A DNA stretch of 51,842 nt from Planctomycetota bacterium (GCA_026692845.1 JAPLNM010000037.1:1-51842), one strand, 5' to 3'. Positions 1 to 10,953 are shown, numbered from the stretch's first letter. The notes: generated by a model from the sequence alone, not told the origin. Translations and numbers: made by a program.

Positions 1-3000
1 AACTCAGGACCGTTCCTGAGTTTGCCGGTGCTGGCGCAGGCGTTTCCGCAGGGCCTTGATGTCCACGATGCGGATCACGCTCGTCGGCTGCGCATGGCAT
101 TCGATGAATGGGATGACAACCAGTTGGGCAAACGGCCCGATTCGGGTCTTCATCGGGCATGGATGAAGTTCGTATTGGCCGAGACGCTGGGCTACGACGA
201 ATTGCTGGCCGAGGGTCAGGCTATCCCGCAGACGCTCAAGAGTGAAGTCGCCGAGTATGGCGAGACGCTGCGGCCTGATTGGATCGTCAACGACCCAGCG
301 ACGAAGAAGGCCCGGTTGCTTGTGCAGGTATTTCCCCGGTCGCAGTCACTCACGAAACCAGTGGCGGCGTCCCGGTGGAAGACTTCGCCCGACACACGAA
401 TAATGCAACTGCTGCACGACACGGGCATTCGACTCGGCATTGTGACCAACGGCGATCACTGGATGCTGGTGAATGCGCCGAAGAACGAAACGACCGGCTA
501 CGTCTCGTGGTACGCCAACCTCTGGCTCGAAGAAAAAGACACGCTACGAGCCTTCCGCACCTTGCTGGGAGCCGACCGTCTCTTCAGCGTGCCGGAAGGT
601 GAAACGCTTGAAGCCCTGCTCGACAAGAGCGCCAATGACCAGCAGGAAGTCACCGACCAGCTTGGCTATCAGGTCCGCAAGGCCGTTGAGGTCTTGATCC
701 AGGCGCTCGACAAAGCTGACCAGGAACATGGTCGGAAGCTGCTGGGTGACGTGAATGAAAAGGTTCTCTACGAATCGGCTCTGACCGTCATGATGCGGCT
801 GGTGTTTTTGTTCTGTGCCGAGGAGCGGGAACTGCTGCTGCTGGGCGATGACCTCTACGACAAGAACTACGCCGTCAGCACATTGCGTGAACAACTGCGG
901 GTCACAGCGGATCAGTTCGGTGAAGAAATTCTCGGACTACGCTACGACGCATGGACTCGGTTGCTCACGACTTTTCGGGCCGTCTATGCCGGAGCCAAGC
1001 ACGACCGGCTGAAACTCCCAGCTTATGGCGGTAGTCTCTTCAACCCTGACCGCTTCCCGTTTCTGGAAGGTCGCAAGTCCGGCACGAATTGGAAGAACAC
1101 CGAGGCCACGCCGCTGCCGGTGAGCAACCGCACGGTTCTGCATTTGCTCGAAGCGTTGCAGGTTTTGCAAACCAAGATCGGCAACACCACCGAGGCTCGC
1201 AAGATCAGCTTTCGGGCGCTCGACATCGAACAGATCGGCCACGTTTACGAGGGCTTGTTGGACCATACCGCCAAGCGTGCCACCGAGCCGGTATTGGGAT
1301 TGGCAGGGACACGAGACAAGGAACCCGAAATCGCCCTGGCCGAATTGGAGAGGATCGCCGCCAAGGGAGAGAAGGAACTACTCAAGTTCCTCAAGGATGA
1401 ATCGGGCCGATCCGAGTCGGCGATCAAGAAGGGGCTGAACGCCGAGATTGACGATCAGCTTGCAAGCCGGTTCCGCACCGCCTGCCAGGACTCGGACTTG
1501 TGGAAGAGGGTGAAGCCGTTCGCCGGGTTGGTGAGGCTCGATGATGTGGATTACCCGGTCGTCATCACCACTGGCAGTGTCTTCGTCACCGCTGGAACTG
1601 ACCGACGATCAAGTGGCACGCACTACACACCCAAGAGCCTCACCGAACCCATCGTGCAATACACGTTGGAGCCGTTGGTCTACGTCGGCCCTGCCGAGGG
1701 ATTGCCAAAGGAACAGTGGAAGCTCCGTCCGGCCAAAGAACTGCTCGCCCTGAAGATATGCGACATGGCGTGTGGTTCTGGAGCCTTCTTGGTCCAGGCG
1801 TGCCGGTACATGGCGGCTCGGTTGCTCGAAGCCTGGGACGCCGTGCAGCGAGCCAACCCCGGCATGGTCCACATTACGCCTGAAGGTGAAGCCTCCTCCG
1901 GCAAGCCCGGTGAGATGCTGATCCCCGACGATCCTGATGAGCGGCAGACCTACGCTCTGCGGATCGTCGCCCAGCGCTGTTTGTATGGCGTGGACATCAA
2001 CCCGCTGGCAGCAGAAATGGCGAAGCTGTCGCTCTGGTTACTCACGCTCGCCAAGGACAAGCCATTCGAGTTTCTGGACCATGCGATCCGTCATGGTGAT
2101 TCGCTGGTCGGTATCCATAACACGGAGCAACTGCGGAAATTCAATCTCGACGGCAAAGGGGAAGACAATCGCCTTTTCCTGCACTTCTTGGACGACAAGA
2201 TCAAGGACGCCATCACCCTGCGCCGCCAGATCACTGAGATGCAAGCCGTCACTGTCGAGGATGTCGAGGCCCAAGATCGGATGCTACGGGAGGCGAACGA
2301 GAAGATCGACAGGCTCAAGTGTGCCGCCGAACTGTTGGTTGCTGCTGCGTTTAATCCTGGCTCTGCCGCAGACAAGCGGTCTGCCAGGGATAATGCTGCG
2401 ATTAAGGTCGCCGTACATTTCAATGACAGCGATCTGCCGAGGTTTCGCCAAGAATCGCAGAAGGCCCTCGCCGGTCAGGTGACTTTTCACTGGCCGCTTG
2501 AGTTCCCTGAAGTGATGATCGAACGGGGCGGTTTCGATGCGGTCGTCGGCAATCCACCATTTATGGGTGGATCAAAGATTACGGGTTTTCATTCCACCGA
2601 ATATCGGTCGTTTATTGTCGATCAACTGACCGGAGGCGAGAAAGGGAAGGCCGACTTGTCGGGTTACTTTCTACTTAGAGGAATTCAGCTACTTGGAATG
2701 TGCGGTGTGGCAGGTTTGCTAACCACGAATTCGATTTCTCAAGGCGACAATCGAAAGGTGTGTTTAGAGCCGTTAGCTCAACGTGGGAATGCAATTATTC
2801 GAGCGATCCCAAGTCTCCAGTGGCCTGGTGATGCAAGTGTGACAATTGCAGCGATCTGGGTTCGCCGAAGCAATTGGCATGGCTGCGCTCACTTGAATGG
2901 GCATGAGGTTCGAGGCATTACCTCGTTTCTTGCGCCGCCGGACGAAGCCTCGCAGCAACCATTTCGCTTGCCCTGTAATATCGGCAGATCATTCCGTGGG

Positions 3001-4011
3001 ACAGAGATTAAAGGTGAAGGCTTTATACTGAGTCCAGAAGAAGCCGAGGCTCTTATCACCGAAAATCAGCGTAATCGGGATGTGATTGTTCCATTCTTAA
3101 CCGGACAGGACATTACCTCGTTTCCGATTCCAACGGCAAGCCGTTTTGTCATCAATTTTCAGGAGTGGGATCAGAACCAAGCCGCTGAATACCACGAGTG
3201 TTTTGCCATCGTTACCGAGAAGGTCAAGCCATTCCGTGACACAATCACCAAACAAATTCATGAAGCTGATTATTGGAAATTCTGGGACAAGCGACTCGAA
3301 AGCTACGCCCGACTCGCTTCGCTCAAACAAATCCTCGTTCGATCTGAGCGGGGCAACATGCACAGCATCGCCTTTGTTGAGAACAAAGGCGTTTTTGCAA
3401 ACACTGTGATCGTCATAGGGGTTTCCACGTTCGAGGCATTTGCGTGTCTGCAATCGTCGGTTCACGAGGAATGGTGTCGGCGATTTGGTGGAGCAGCCTT
3501 GCGTTCCGATATGTCGTATTCGCCAAAATCATGTTTTGAGACATTTGCTTTTCCTGTTGGGGTAGTGTCTGAAGACACCAGCGGTATTGTTGGCGCAATG
3601 GCTGACACAGGCCGCCGATTCTATACCTTCCGTCAGTCAACCATGTCTAAACGAGAAGAGGGGCTAACGTCCATTTACAACCGCTTTCACGATGCCGGTG
3701 AATCCGCTGATGACATCCAACAACTTCGTGAACTCCACGTCGAGATGGACAATGCCGTGGTCGCCGCCTACGGCTGGACCGATCTCGACCTCGGACACGA
3801 CTTCCACGAAGCGAAGCAAGGCGTCCGCTACACGATCAGCGAACTCGCCCGCCGTGAAGTCCTCGCCCGCCTGCTCAAGCTAAATCATGAACGCTACGCC
3901 GAGGAAGTGAAGCAAGGGCTGCATGAGAAGAAGAAGGGGGCAGCGAAAAAGACAGCAGCCAAGTCCGTCAAAGATGAGGCCACGCTGTTTGATTTGCAGG
4001 AGGACGAATAA
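1..4011 (+). CDS. drmMI: DISARM class 1 DNA N6-adenine methyltransferase DrmMI (5' end probably outside window)
   Basis: Large class I adenine-specific DNA methyltransferase of the Eco57I/PglX-like kind; in class 1 DISARM it marks host DNA so the DrmAB machinery can tell self from phage. Visible motifs: SAM-binding motif I ICDMACGSGAF near residue 590 and catalytic motif IV NPPF (VVGNPPFMGG) near residue 850, with a long target-recognition-like C-terminal region and a lysine-rich tail. The reading frame is open from base 1, and the first candidate start (TTG at 22) has no convincing ribosome binding site, so the true start is probably upstream. Its identity as DrmMI rests on the drmA-drmB-drmC order downstream; a SNF2-like drmD would be expected just outside the window. 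The next gene starts 3 nt after the stop. Confidence 0.88.
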   Translation, partial: NSGPFLSLPVLAQAFPQGLDVHDADHARRLRMAFDEWDDNQLGKRPDSGLHRAWMKFVLAETLGYDELLAEGQAIPQTLKSEVAEYGETLRPDWIVNDPATKKARLLVQVFPRSQSLTKPVAASRWKTSPDTRIMQLLHDTGIRLGIVTNGDHWMLVNAPKNETTGYVSWYANLWLEEKDTLRAFRTLLGADRLFSVPEGETLEALLDKSANDQQEVTDQLGYQVRKAVEVLIQALDKADQEHGRKLLGDVNEKVLYESALTVMMRLVFLFCAEERELLLLGDDLYDKNYAVSTLREQLRVTADQFGEEILGLRYDAWTRLLTTFRAVYAGAKHDRLKLPAYGGSLFNPDRFPFLEGRKSGTNWKNTEATPLPVSNRTVLHLLEALQVLQTKIGNTTEARKISFRALDIEQIGHVYEGLLDHTAKRATEPVLGLAGTRDKEPEIALAELERIAAKGEKELLKFLKDESGRSESAIKKGLNAEIDDQLASRFRTACQDSDLWKRVKPFAGLVRLDDVDYPVVITTGSVFVTAGTDRRSSGTHYTPKSLTEPIVQYTLEPLVYVGPAEGLPKEQWKLRPAKELLALKICDMACGSGAFLVQACRYMAARLLEAWDAVQRANPGMVHITPEGEASSGKPGEMLIPDDPDERQTYALRIVAQRCLYGVDINPLAAEMAKLSLWLLTLAKDKPFEFLDHAIRHGDSLVGIHNTEQLRKFNLDGKGEDNRLFLHFLDDKIKDAITLRRQITEMQAVTVEDVEAQDRMLREANEKIDRLKCAAELLVAAAFNPGSAADKRSARDNAAIKVAVHFNDSDLPRFRQESQKALAGQVTFHWPLEFPEVMIERGGFDAVVGNPPFMGGSKITGFHSTEYRSFIVDQLTGGEKGKADLSGYFLLRGIQLLGMCGVAGLLTTNSISQGDNRKVCLEPLAQRGNAIIRAIPSLQWPGDASVTIAAIWVRRSNWHGCAHLNGHEVRGITSFLAPPDEASQQPFRLPCNIGRSFRGTEIKGEGFILSPEEAEALITENQRNRDVIVPFLTGQDITSFPIPTASRFVINFQEWDQNQAAEYHECFAIVTEKVKPFRDTITKQIHEADYWKFWDKRLESYARLASLKQILVRSERGNMHSIAFVENKGVFANTVIVIGVSTFEAFACLQSSVHEEWCRRFGGAALRSDMSYSPKSCFETFAFPVGVVSEDTSGIVGAMADTGRRFYTFRQSTMSKREEGLTSIYNRFHDAGESADDIQQLRELHVEMDNAVVAAYGWTDLDLGHDFHEAKQGVRYTISELARREVLARLLKLNHERYAEEVKQGLHEKKKGAAKKTAAKSVKDEATLFDLQEDE

Positions 4012-4013
4012 GA

Positions 4014-4760
4014 ATGCCCGACTATCTTGCTTACCACAAATCGCTGACCGACGAGCTTCACGCCTTGAAGGACCGGATCAGGAATCTTGCCACGCACTGG
4101 CCGACTGATGGAGAGTATAAAGAGGCAGCGCTGCGGACGGTCCTGAGGCGGCATCTGCCTTCGTCACTCATCGTCGGACGAGGGTTCATCGTCACGCCAG
4201 ACAACAGTTCGTCGCAACTCGACTTGCTAATCGTCGATGGGAACAAGCCCACGCTGTTTCGGGATGGCGATCTCCTATTCGTCACGCCCGATTGTGTACG
4301 GGCCGTGATCGAAGTAAAGACTTCGCTGAATACTACGACCGATGTAGAAGAATGCGCAGTCAAACTAAGTCAAGTCGGAAGTCTTTGCCGAGAGTTTGCG
4401 GACACCATTCCCTGGCTAGGAATCTTCTCTTACGAAGCGACTTTGAAGCGAGACACCCTGCTTCTTGATGCTTTAGAGGGTGCCGTAAGGGAAACGGACA
4501 CGCCGATCAACTGCTTGGCATACGGGAAAGACCTTTTTGTTCGCTACTGGCCGGAAGGTGAATACGAGCGGGGTGACAACCCAAATGAACGAGCCGTCGC
4601 ACGCTGGAGAAGCTATGGCTTGGATCATTTGGCTTCATCGTACTTTGTCGGAAACGTCGTTGATTCGCTATCGAATGTTGACCGACGAAGCAGCAGTTAT
4701 GCTTGGTTCCCGCTCACCGATGGTAAAAAGGTTCACATGCTCAACGAAAGAACGAGGTAG
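4014..4760 (+). CDS. DUF6602-like putative PD-(D/E)xK nuclease-fold protein embedded in the DISARM operon
   Basis: A 248-residue protein lying between drmMI and drmA, with only 2-6 nt to each neighbour and a strong AGGAGG site at 3999-4004. Residues about 60-105 show SSQLDLLIVD, then a spacer, then VRAVIEVKTSL: a D...ExK pattern typical of the restriction-endonuclease-like (PD-(D/E)xK) fold. From memory it resembles the DUF6602 family. The N-terminus (residues 5-45) is helical, and RTVLRRHLPSSLIVGRGFI precedes the core, as in that family. This gene is not part of the textbook DISARM set (drmD, drmMI, drmA, drmB, drmC), so it may be an accessory nuclease or a sensor of DNA ends. The fold is inferred from motifs only. 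Confidence 0.72.
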   Translation: MPDYLAYHKSLTDELHALKDRIRNLATHWPTDGEYKEAALRTVLRRHLPSSLIVGRGFIVTPDNSSSQLDLLIVDGNKPTLFRDGDLLFVTPDCVRAVIEVKTSLNTTTDVEECAVKLSQVGSLCREFADTIPWLGIFSYEATLKRDTLLLDALEGAVRETDTPINCLAYGKDLFVRYWPEGEYERGDNPNERAVARWRSYGLDHLASSYFVGNVVDSLSNVDRRSSSYAWFPLTDGKKVHMLNERTR

Positions 4761-4766
4761 GGAAAT

Positions 4767-7700
4767 ATGAGTGATCCGATCCTTACCACGAATCCCTCGC
4801 CCCTCCAGCTTCGAGATGAACTGGAAACGATGGTCCTCAAGGAACTGCTAGGCCCTGGCAGTACCGAAGAGGAGATTATCGAGTCGCCCGCCACTCGGTA
4901 TTTTGTTGGCGTGCTGGCTCCTCGCAAACGTGCCAAGGCCGGCGCTACGCCCATTGTCGCTGCGGTCGTTCCACCACCTGCCGAAGATGATGATGTGGAC
5001 CCGGATGCCGACATCATCGACGGCGATGAACTGGCCCTTGGAGGTCGGGACACTACGCAAGACGGCGTGACCGATCAGACTGCTGCACAAGAACACGCCA
5101 AAGCTCTCATTCCATCGTCGTTCGGGATGACGTTTTCGTTGAATGTCGAAGCCACGGAAATTCAGCTTTCAGCCGCCTGGGGGCAGTACGTCAAGCAACT
5201 GAGCGAATATCTCGTCAGCGAAAAGACCGGCAACCCACGGCGAGTCTGGAAGCGGCAACCTCGTGGGGGCAAGGAACGCCTTACACTGGTTGAAGGCCCA
5301 ATTCAGCCGATCTCTGTCGATCACAACTCGCCCGATGTCGTCGTCCAGGGACTCGTCCGCAAACGCAAGGATCACTGGTGCGTCACTCTGTTCCTGGTGA
5401 ACGATCAGCAAGAGCCAGAAAAGCTGAAGGACACAGCCTGGGTTTTTCAACCAGAACTTATCGCCGAGGGTGTGGACGGTGCTGCGGTCATTCACAAGCG
5501 GCACACGATCCTCGAACTCAACGGCACGGACCCCGCCGTGAAGGGCGAGAATGATCTGCTGGCGATGATGTACCGCCGCCAAGTGGAATTCGCCGTGGGG
5601 CATGGCATCGGCGTCCACGTTGATGTTGCACCCGATCCGACTCATGCCATCCGAGTACGCACCAAGATCGTGCCGAGTTACGAGATTCCCAAGACGACAC
5701 CGCCAACGACCGCCGACGCCGAAGTGAATCCCGCCTTTGCCAAGTTGGAGGGACTGGTCCTCGATATGAAGCTGTTGGCCGAGGCCAACCCGAAGCAATA
5801 TCGCTCGAAGTTCAAGCCGCTGGTCGATGCCTACCAGGACTGGGGACGAGAAAGCAGCCCAGGCGTTCCAGTTCATGAACCGAGCCATGTGGCTCCAGCG
5901 GACGCATTCGATCTTCGCCGAACGTGTGCGCCGTGGCGATGAGCAGCCCGACATGGGGACTATCGACATCCCCGACAATCGCTCGTGGTATCCGTTCCAG
6001 CTTGCGTTCGTATTACTCAACCTGCCGGGCATCACGAAGTTCGACCATCCCGAACGAAGTGAATCGCCGGATGCCGTGGCCGATCTGCTCTGGTTCCCCA
6101 CGGGCGGTGGTAAAACGGAAGCGTACCTGGGCCTGACGGCCTACACGCTGGCCCTAAGACGGCTGCAAGGAATCATCGAGGGGCGTTCTGGTGAGAATGG
6201 CATCACGGTATTGATGCGTTACACGCTGAGACTGCTCACGCTCCAACAGTTTCAACGTGCCGCCGCCCTGATCTGTGCCTGCGAGGACATTCGCCGCACG
6301 GCCATGAGCAATGGCGACAACCGCTGGGGCAAGACGCCATTCCGCATCGGACTGTGGGTCGGTGGCAGCACCACGCCCAACTGGACGAGTGATGCCGATG
6401 AGTCGGTTAAAGCATCTCACGGAGGCAAGCCAAGGTCTGGTGGTGTCGGTGGCGTAGGATCGCCGCACCAACTGACCAACTGCCCGTGGTGCGGCACGAA
6501 GATCGACCCCGGCAAGCACATCAAAGTCGAGAAGTATAGCGAGGGAGCCGGACGGACGCTGATCTATTGCGGGGCCAAGTTCGGTCAGTGCAAGTTCTCG
6601 ATGAAGGAAGCGCCCGGCGAAGGTTTGCCGGTCATGGTGGTGGACGAAGAGATTTATCGTCGCCTGCCTTCGTTACTGATTACCACGGTGGATAAGTTCG
6701 CACAGTTGCCGTGGAACGGCTCGGTGCAAATGCTCTTTGGGCAAGTGGACGGGCTGTGCGAGCGGCATGGGTATCGGTCGCCGGGTCTGGCTGACTCAGC
6801 CGAAGAACTGGAGGTCAACGGCGTTCATCGAGCAAAGGGCAATTCGCCATCAGCCAGGGTGTTGGCGCAGAATCCACTTCGTCCACCCGACCTCATCATC
6901 CAAGACGAGTTACATCTCATCAGCGGGCCACTCGGCACGCTGGTCGGACTGTATGAGACGGCAGTTGACCGACTCTGCACCTGGGAAGTGAACGGCAAGA
7001 AGATTCGGCCCAAGGTCATTGCTTCAACAGCGACGATTCGCAATGCGAAGGATCAACTTCATGCACTGTTCTTGAGGAAACTGGAGACATTCCCACCGAA
7101 CGGACTCGACATCAGCGACAACTTCTTCTCATTGCAACGCAAGTCGAGCGAGAAGACACCGGGCCGAAAATACATCGGCATCTGTGCTGCTGGCAGAAAA
7201 CTGAAGAAGGCACTGCTTCGAGTCTATGTGGCAATGCTGTCGTCTGGTCAGGCCATGTATGAGAAGTACGGCCTTGATGCCGACCCGTGGATGACCCTCG
7301 TTGGGTACTTCAACAGTCTGCGTGAACTCGGCGGCATGAAGCGCATGGTCGATGACGATGTGCGAACCTTGCTTCGTCACATGGACGATCACGGCTTGCC
7401 ACGTCGCACACTCTACACGCCCGACACAGTGAAAGAATTGACATCTCGATTGGGGTCGGCGGCGATCCCTGAAACACTCGACCTGCTGGAGAGCCGTTTC
7501 GATCCGGTGATCTTGGACCAAATCAAAGCTCGCAAAGGCGGCGGTGGTGAATACGTTGCCCGACCACTCGATGTGCTGCTCGCCACGAACATGATTTCGG
7601 TTGGTGTGGACGTTCCTCGGTTGGGTCTGATGGTCGTGGCAGGTCAGCCGAAGACCACAGCAGAATACATTCAGGCCACCAGCCGTGTCGGTCGTAAGCA

Positions 7701-8277
7701 TCCTGGACTCGTCTGCACCGTCTTCAATTGGGCAAGGCCACGAGACTTGTCCCACTACGAAACCTTCGAGCATTACCACTCGACGTTTTACAAACACGTC
7801 GAAGCCCTATCCGTCACGCCATTCTCGGCAGGGGCGACAGCCCGTGGGTTAGCGGCACTCTTGGTGTCAATGGTTCGGCAGTCTGGGTTCGAGTTCAACT
7901 CGAACGACAAGGCGATGCAGATGGCAACTCAACGAGGCCATCATTACGTCACGGAAGCGATTGAAGCGATCACAAAGCGAGCCGAATTGATCGCCGGTGT
8001 CGAAGCCGCCGATGAAGTCCGGCAGCAACTCAAGCGGAAGATGGACCTGTGGCAGAAGCGGGCGCAACGAACTGCCCAGGGGAACCAGCTTGGTTACGAA
8101 ACGAAGAAAGACGGCGTGACGATTGGGCTGCTTCGCAAGCCGAGTATCGAGCCGTGGGATGAATTCACTTGTCTCAATTCGTTGCGGGATGTCGAACCGA
8201 CCGCCAACTTGATCCTTGATGATTTCGGCATGGATGATGATGGTAGCGATGAAGCCGATGAAGGAGATGCCCAATGA
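4767..8277 (+). CDS. drmA: DISARM helicase DrmA, reading frame interrupted near 5.84 kb
   Basis: DEAD-like superfamily 2 helicase of DISARM, which with DrmB loads on and unwinds or blocks incoming DNA. The N-terminal part (4767-5942 frame) gives the domain ahead of the helicase core. The rest, in another frame from about 5850 to 8277, holds Walker A FPTGGGKTEAY (near 6100), the DEAH-box equivalent QDELHLISG (near 6900), STATIRN (near 7025), and motifs V/VI VGVDVPRLG and QATSRVGR (7600-7690). The frame passes from LVDAYQDW (ends about 5843) to GDEKAAQAFQFMNRAM (from about 5844). In homologues as I remember them these blocks are separated by about 40-50 residues, so an internal deletion, not a single-base slip, is likely. 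The downstream ORF has an ATG at 5827 but no good ribosome site. The drmA stop overlaps the drmB start (ATGA). Confidence 0.85.
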
Positions 8278-10145
8278 AAACCAACGACACGAAACGCTGC
8301 AAAGTCGGTGAACTGCGGCCCAGCCAGGCGCTTACCACATTCGGCATCGGTTCGATCATCGACCTTCCGAATTTATCGGTCATGGTTATGGGGCTGGAAG
8401 ACTGGCCTTTGAAGGACACGGTGGAGATCGGCGAGCAGCGGCTTTTGGCCTCAGTGCAGGAAGTGCTGGGGAAACAAGTGAAGGCATTGCGGTCGGCCCC
8501 AGTCGTGCCAGACACCTATCAAGTCAACCAATTCGATGCGTCTGCCCTCGTCGGAATACCGGTTGCACCATTCCCTCGCTGGATGGTCTGCCCTTACTGT
8601 CGGCGATTGGCTCCACTGGGCAGTGGTCTGTTCAAGCTGGAGACACCATACCGCACGGACCAGATTCGGTACGTTCATGCCAACTGCACGAAACCCGGTA
8701 AGTCGCCGACCGTCGTGCCTGCCCGTTTCATCGTGGCGTGCAAGAACGGCCACTTTGATGACTTCCCGTGGCGGGACTTCGCTCATCATGGACCGACGAA
8801 CTGCAAGGGCGGTTTGAAACTTCTCGAAACGTCGGCCACTGGAGAAGCGGCGAGCATCTTTGTGCAATGCGAAGGTGCGAATTGCGGAGCGATCCGGCCC
8901 ATGTCGGATGCCTTCAAGATGGACTTGATGGCATTGCCAGTCTGTAAAGCTCGTCGGCCACATCTTCGGGACTACGACGAAGCTGGGTGCAAAGCTCCAA
9001 ACGGTCAAGACATGCGAATGGAGCCGATGCTCCAGGGGGCGTCGAATTCATGGTTCGGCATCATGCTCTCGGCTCTGGCGATTCCCCAAGCATCGGGCAA
9101 GTTAAAGCAGCTTATTGACGACCACTGGACTATCTTGGAGAAGGTGCAGAGCGAGCAGAACATTGAACTCTTGCAGCAGGTCACGCCGCACCTTCGTGAT
9201 CTTTCCGAGTACGAGCCAGCAGAAATCTGGCAAGCCGTTCAAGCCAAGAAGACGGATGTGCCAGAAGAGAGTGGTGAGCCGACCGATCTCAAGACCCCGG
9301 AGTGGAAGGTCCTCATCGACCCCGAATCGGCAGAAAAGGGGCGAGATTTTCAGCTAAAGGTCGCAGCCCCGCCGAAACGCTACGCCAAGTATTTCGAGAA
9401 GATCGTGTTGGCTGAACGGCTGCGGGAAGTTCGGGCGCTCGTGGGCTTCACCCGCATTGAATCACCCAGCGACTACGACAACCCAGCAGCGTTTCCCGCG
9501 AACCAGAGAGCCAGACTTTCTCGAACACAGCCATTTTGGGTTCCGGCCTCGGAGATTCGAGGCGAGGGATTATTCTTCCAGTTCAAAGAAGACGTGATCC
9601 AGAAGTGGGTGAAGAAAGCCAAGCCTCTGGACGATGTCTTCATGGAGGCCCACCAGCGGTGGCGCATTGCCCGAAAGCTCGAACCGCCGCAGGAGTTTTA
9701 TCCTGGCGTTCGGTACGTTCTGCTGCACTCGTTTGCCCACGCCGTGATTCGGCAACTGGCAGTCGAGTGTGGATACACCACGGCTTCGCTTCGGGAGCGC
9801 ATCTACTCACGCAATCCCGGTGAGGACCAGCCCGAGATGGCAGGTGTTTTGATCTATACCGCAGCCCCCGACAGTGAAGGCACGCTTGGCGGTCTGGTAT
9901 CGCTCGGAAAGCCAGAGACATTGGAAAGGCATCTGGATCAAGCCCTCGATAACATGCGGTTGTGTGCCAGCGACCCGCTTTGTGCCGAGCATCACCCTTA
10001 CCGAGACGGCATCACCTTGCATGCCGCATCGTGTCATGCCTGCACGTTTGCGCCGGAGACATCGTGCGAACGGGGCAACAAGTACCTGGACCGGGCCGTG
10101 TTGGTCCACACGGTAGAGCGAAGCGATATTGCGTTTTTCGAGTAA
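8274..10145 (+). CDS. drmB: DISARM protein DrmB (DUF1998)
   Basis: 623-residue partner of DrmA; in characterised DISARM the two form a complex that binds unmethylated DNA with a free 5' end. Near residue 106 is a cysteine knuckle (MVCPYCRRLAPLGSG) with a further Cys/His pair downstream. The DUF1998 region follows toward the C-terminus: VLLHSFAHAVIRQLA, then GVLIYTAAPDSEGTLGGLV. It ends in a cysteine cluster (CASDPLCAEHH, SCHACTFAPETSCERGN) likely to bind zinc. The length matches what I recall for DrmB (about 600-650). The start is set by the 4-nt ATGA overlap with drmA and by AAGGAG at about 8261. The frame is intact, unlike its partner. Confidence 0.9.
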   Translation: MKTNDTKRCKVGELRPSQALTTFGIGSIIDLPNLSVMVMGLEDWPLKDTVEIGEQRLLASVQEVLGKQVKALRSAPVVPDTYQVNQFDASALVGIPVAPFPRWMVCPYCRRLAPLGSGLFKLETPYRTDQIRYVHANCTKPGKSPTVVPARFIVACKNGHFDDFPWRDFAHHGPTNCKGGLKLLETSATGEAASIFVQCEGANCGAIRPMSDAFKMDLMALPVCKARRPHLRDYDEAGCKAPNGQDMRMEPMLQGASNSWFGIMLSALAIPQASGKLKQLIDDHWTILEKVQSEQNIELLQQVTPHLRDLSEYEPAEIWQAVQAKKTDVPEESGEPTDLKTPEWKVLIDPESAEKGRDFQLKVAAPPKRYAKYFEKIVLAERLREVRALVGFTRIESPSDYDNPAAFPANQRARLSRTQPFWVPASEIRGEGLFFQFKEDVIQKWVKKAKPLDDVFMEAHQRWRIARKLEPPQEFYPGVRYVLLHSFAHAVIRQLAVECGYTTASLRERIYSRNPGEDQPEMAGVLIYTAAPDSEGTLGGLVSLGKPETLERHLDQALDNMRLCASDPLCAEHHPYRDGITLHAASCHACTFAPETSCERGNKYLDRAVLVHTVERSDIAFFE

Positions 10146-10149
10146 TCCC

Positions 10150-10953
10150 ATGAACCAAGAACATCATCAAATTGGAGCCGCAGCGACACGACTGGCTGAT
10201 CGACTGCCCCATTCGGTGATGATTTCCGTGGCGGGAGCGGTGTCCCAGAATGGACATCTGGACCTCGCAGCAACTCGGCACTCAATCCTGCATTGTGTAC
10301 CGATGCCGGATTTCCGAGATGCGACCGCCGACTTCCTCGACCATTGGCATACACATGCCCCCAGCGTGGGAGCCGAAGCCGTTGCGGTAGCGCTCGTGAC
10401 CGCAGCCAAGAGCGAACACGATCACCGGCACGAAGAAACGGTCGAGATTGTATGGACCGGTCCGGAACCGGCGGAGGCTCGATTCCGGCGGACCGAGCAA
10501 GCGATCCTCGAGGTCGTGAATATGGCGACGAAGCGGCTGACGGTCGTGAGCTATGCCGTCTATCGGATACCGCGCATCCGTGAGGCGTTGATTGCTGCGG
10601 CCAATCGTGGCGTCAGCATCCGGCTGATCGTGGAGACACCAAATCGGATCAAGGGACAAGGTGAATACGATTGCATTCTGGCCCTGGGTGACAACGTGGC
10701 CAAAGCCTGCACGGTATACTATTGGCCACAGGAGAATCGGGGGAAGGACGACAACGGCAAGGTTGGCATCTTGCACGTCAAATGTGCGGTGGCCGATGGA
10801 CACCGGATGTTCCTGTCGAGCGCCAACTTCACCGAGTACGCGTTTACGATCAACATGGAACTTGGGTTGCTTGTGACTGGTGGGAAACTACCGGGACAAG
10901 TGGAGCGGCATTTTGAGAGCCTGGTGGCAATTGGGACTTTGATCCAAATATAG
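10150..10953 (+). CDS. drmC: DISARM phospholipase-D-like protein DrmC
   Basis: 267-residue PLD-family protein, last gene of the DISARM core. It carries one perfect HxKxxxxD motif (HVKCAVAD, near residue 208) followed by LSSANFTEYAF, the usual PLD serine/asparagine segment. Many bacterial PLD nucleases dimerise to build the active site from two single motifs. DrmC is reported as dispensable for protection in the characterised system. ATG at 10150 is preferred over an in-frame TTG at 10129 because it lies 4 nt after the drmB stop, whereas the TTG lies inside drmB. The following 74 bp contain no recognisable gene. Confidence 0.88.
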   Translation: MNQEHHQIGAAATRLADRLPHSVMISVAGAVSQNGHLDLAATRHSILHCVPMPDFRDATADFLDHWHTHAPSVGAEAVAVALVTAAKSEHDHRHEETVEIVWTGPEPAEARFRRTEQAILEVVNMATKRLTVVSYAVYRIPRIREALIAAANRGVSIRLIVETPNRIKGQGEYDCILALGDNVAKACTVYYWPQENRGKDDNGKVGILHVKCAVADGHRMFLSSANFTEYAFTINMELGLLVTGGKLPGQVERHFESLVAIGTLIQI

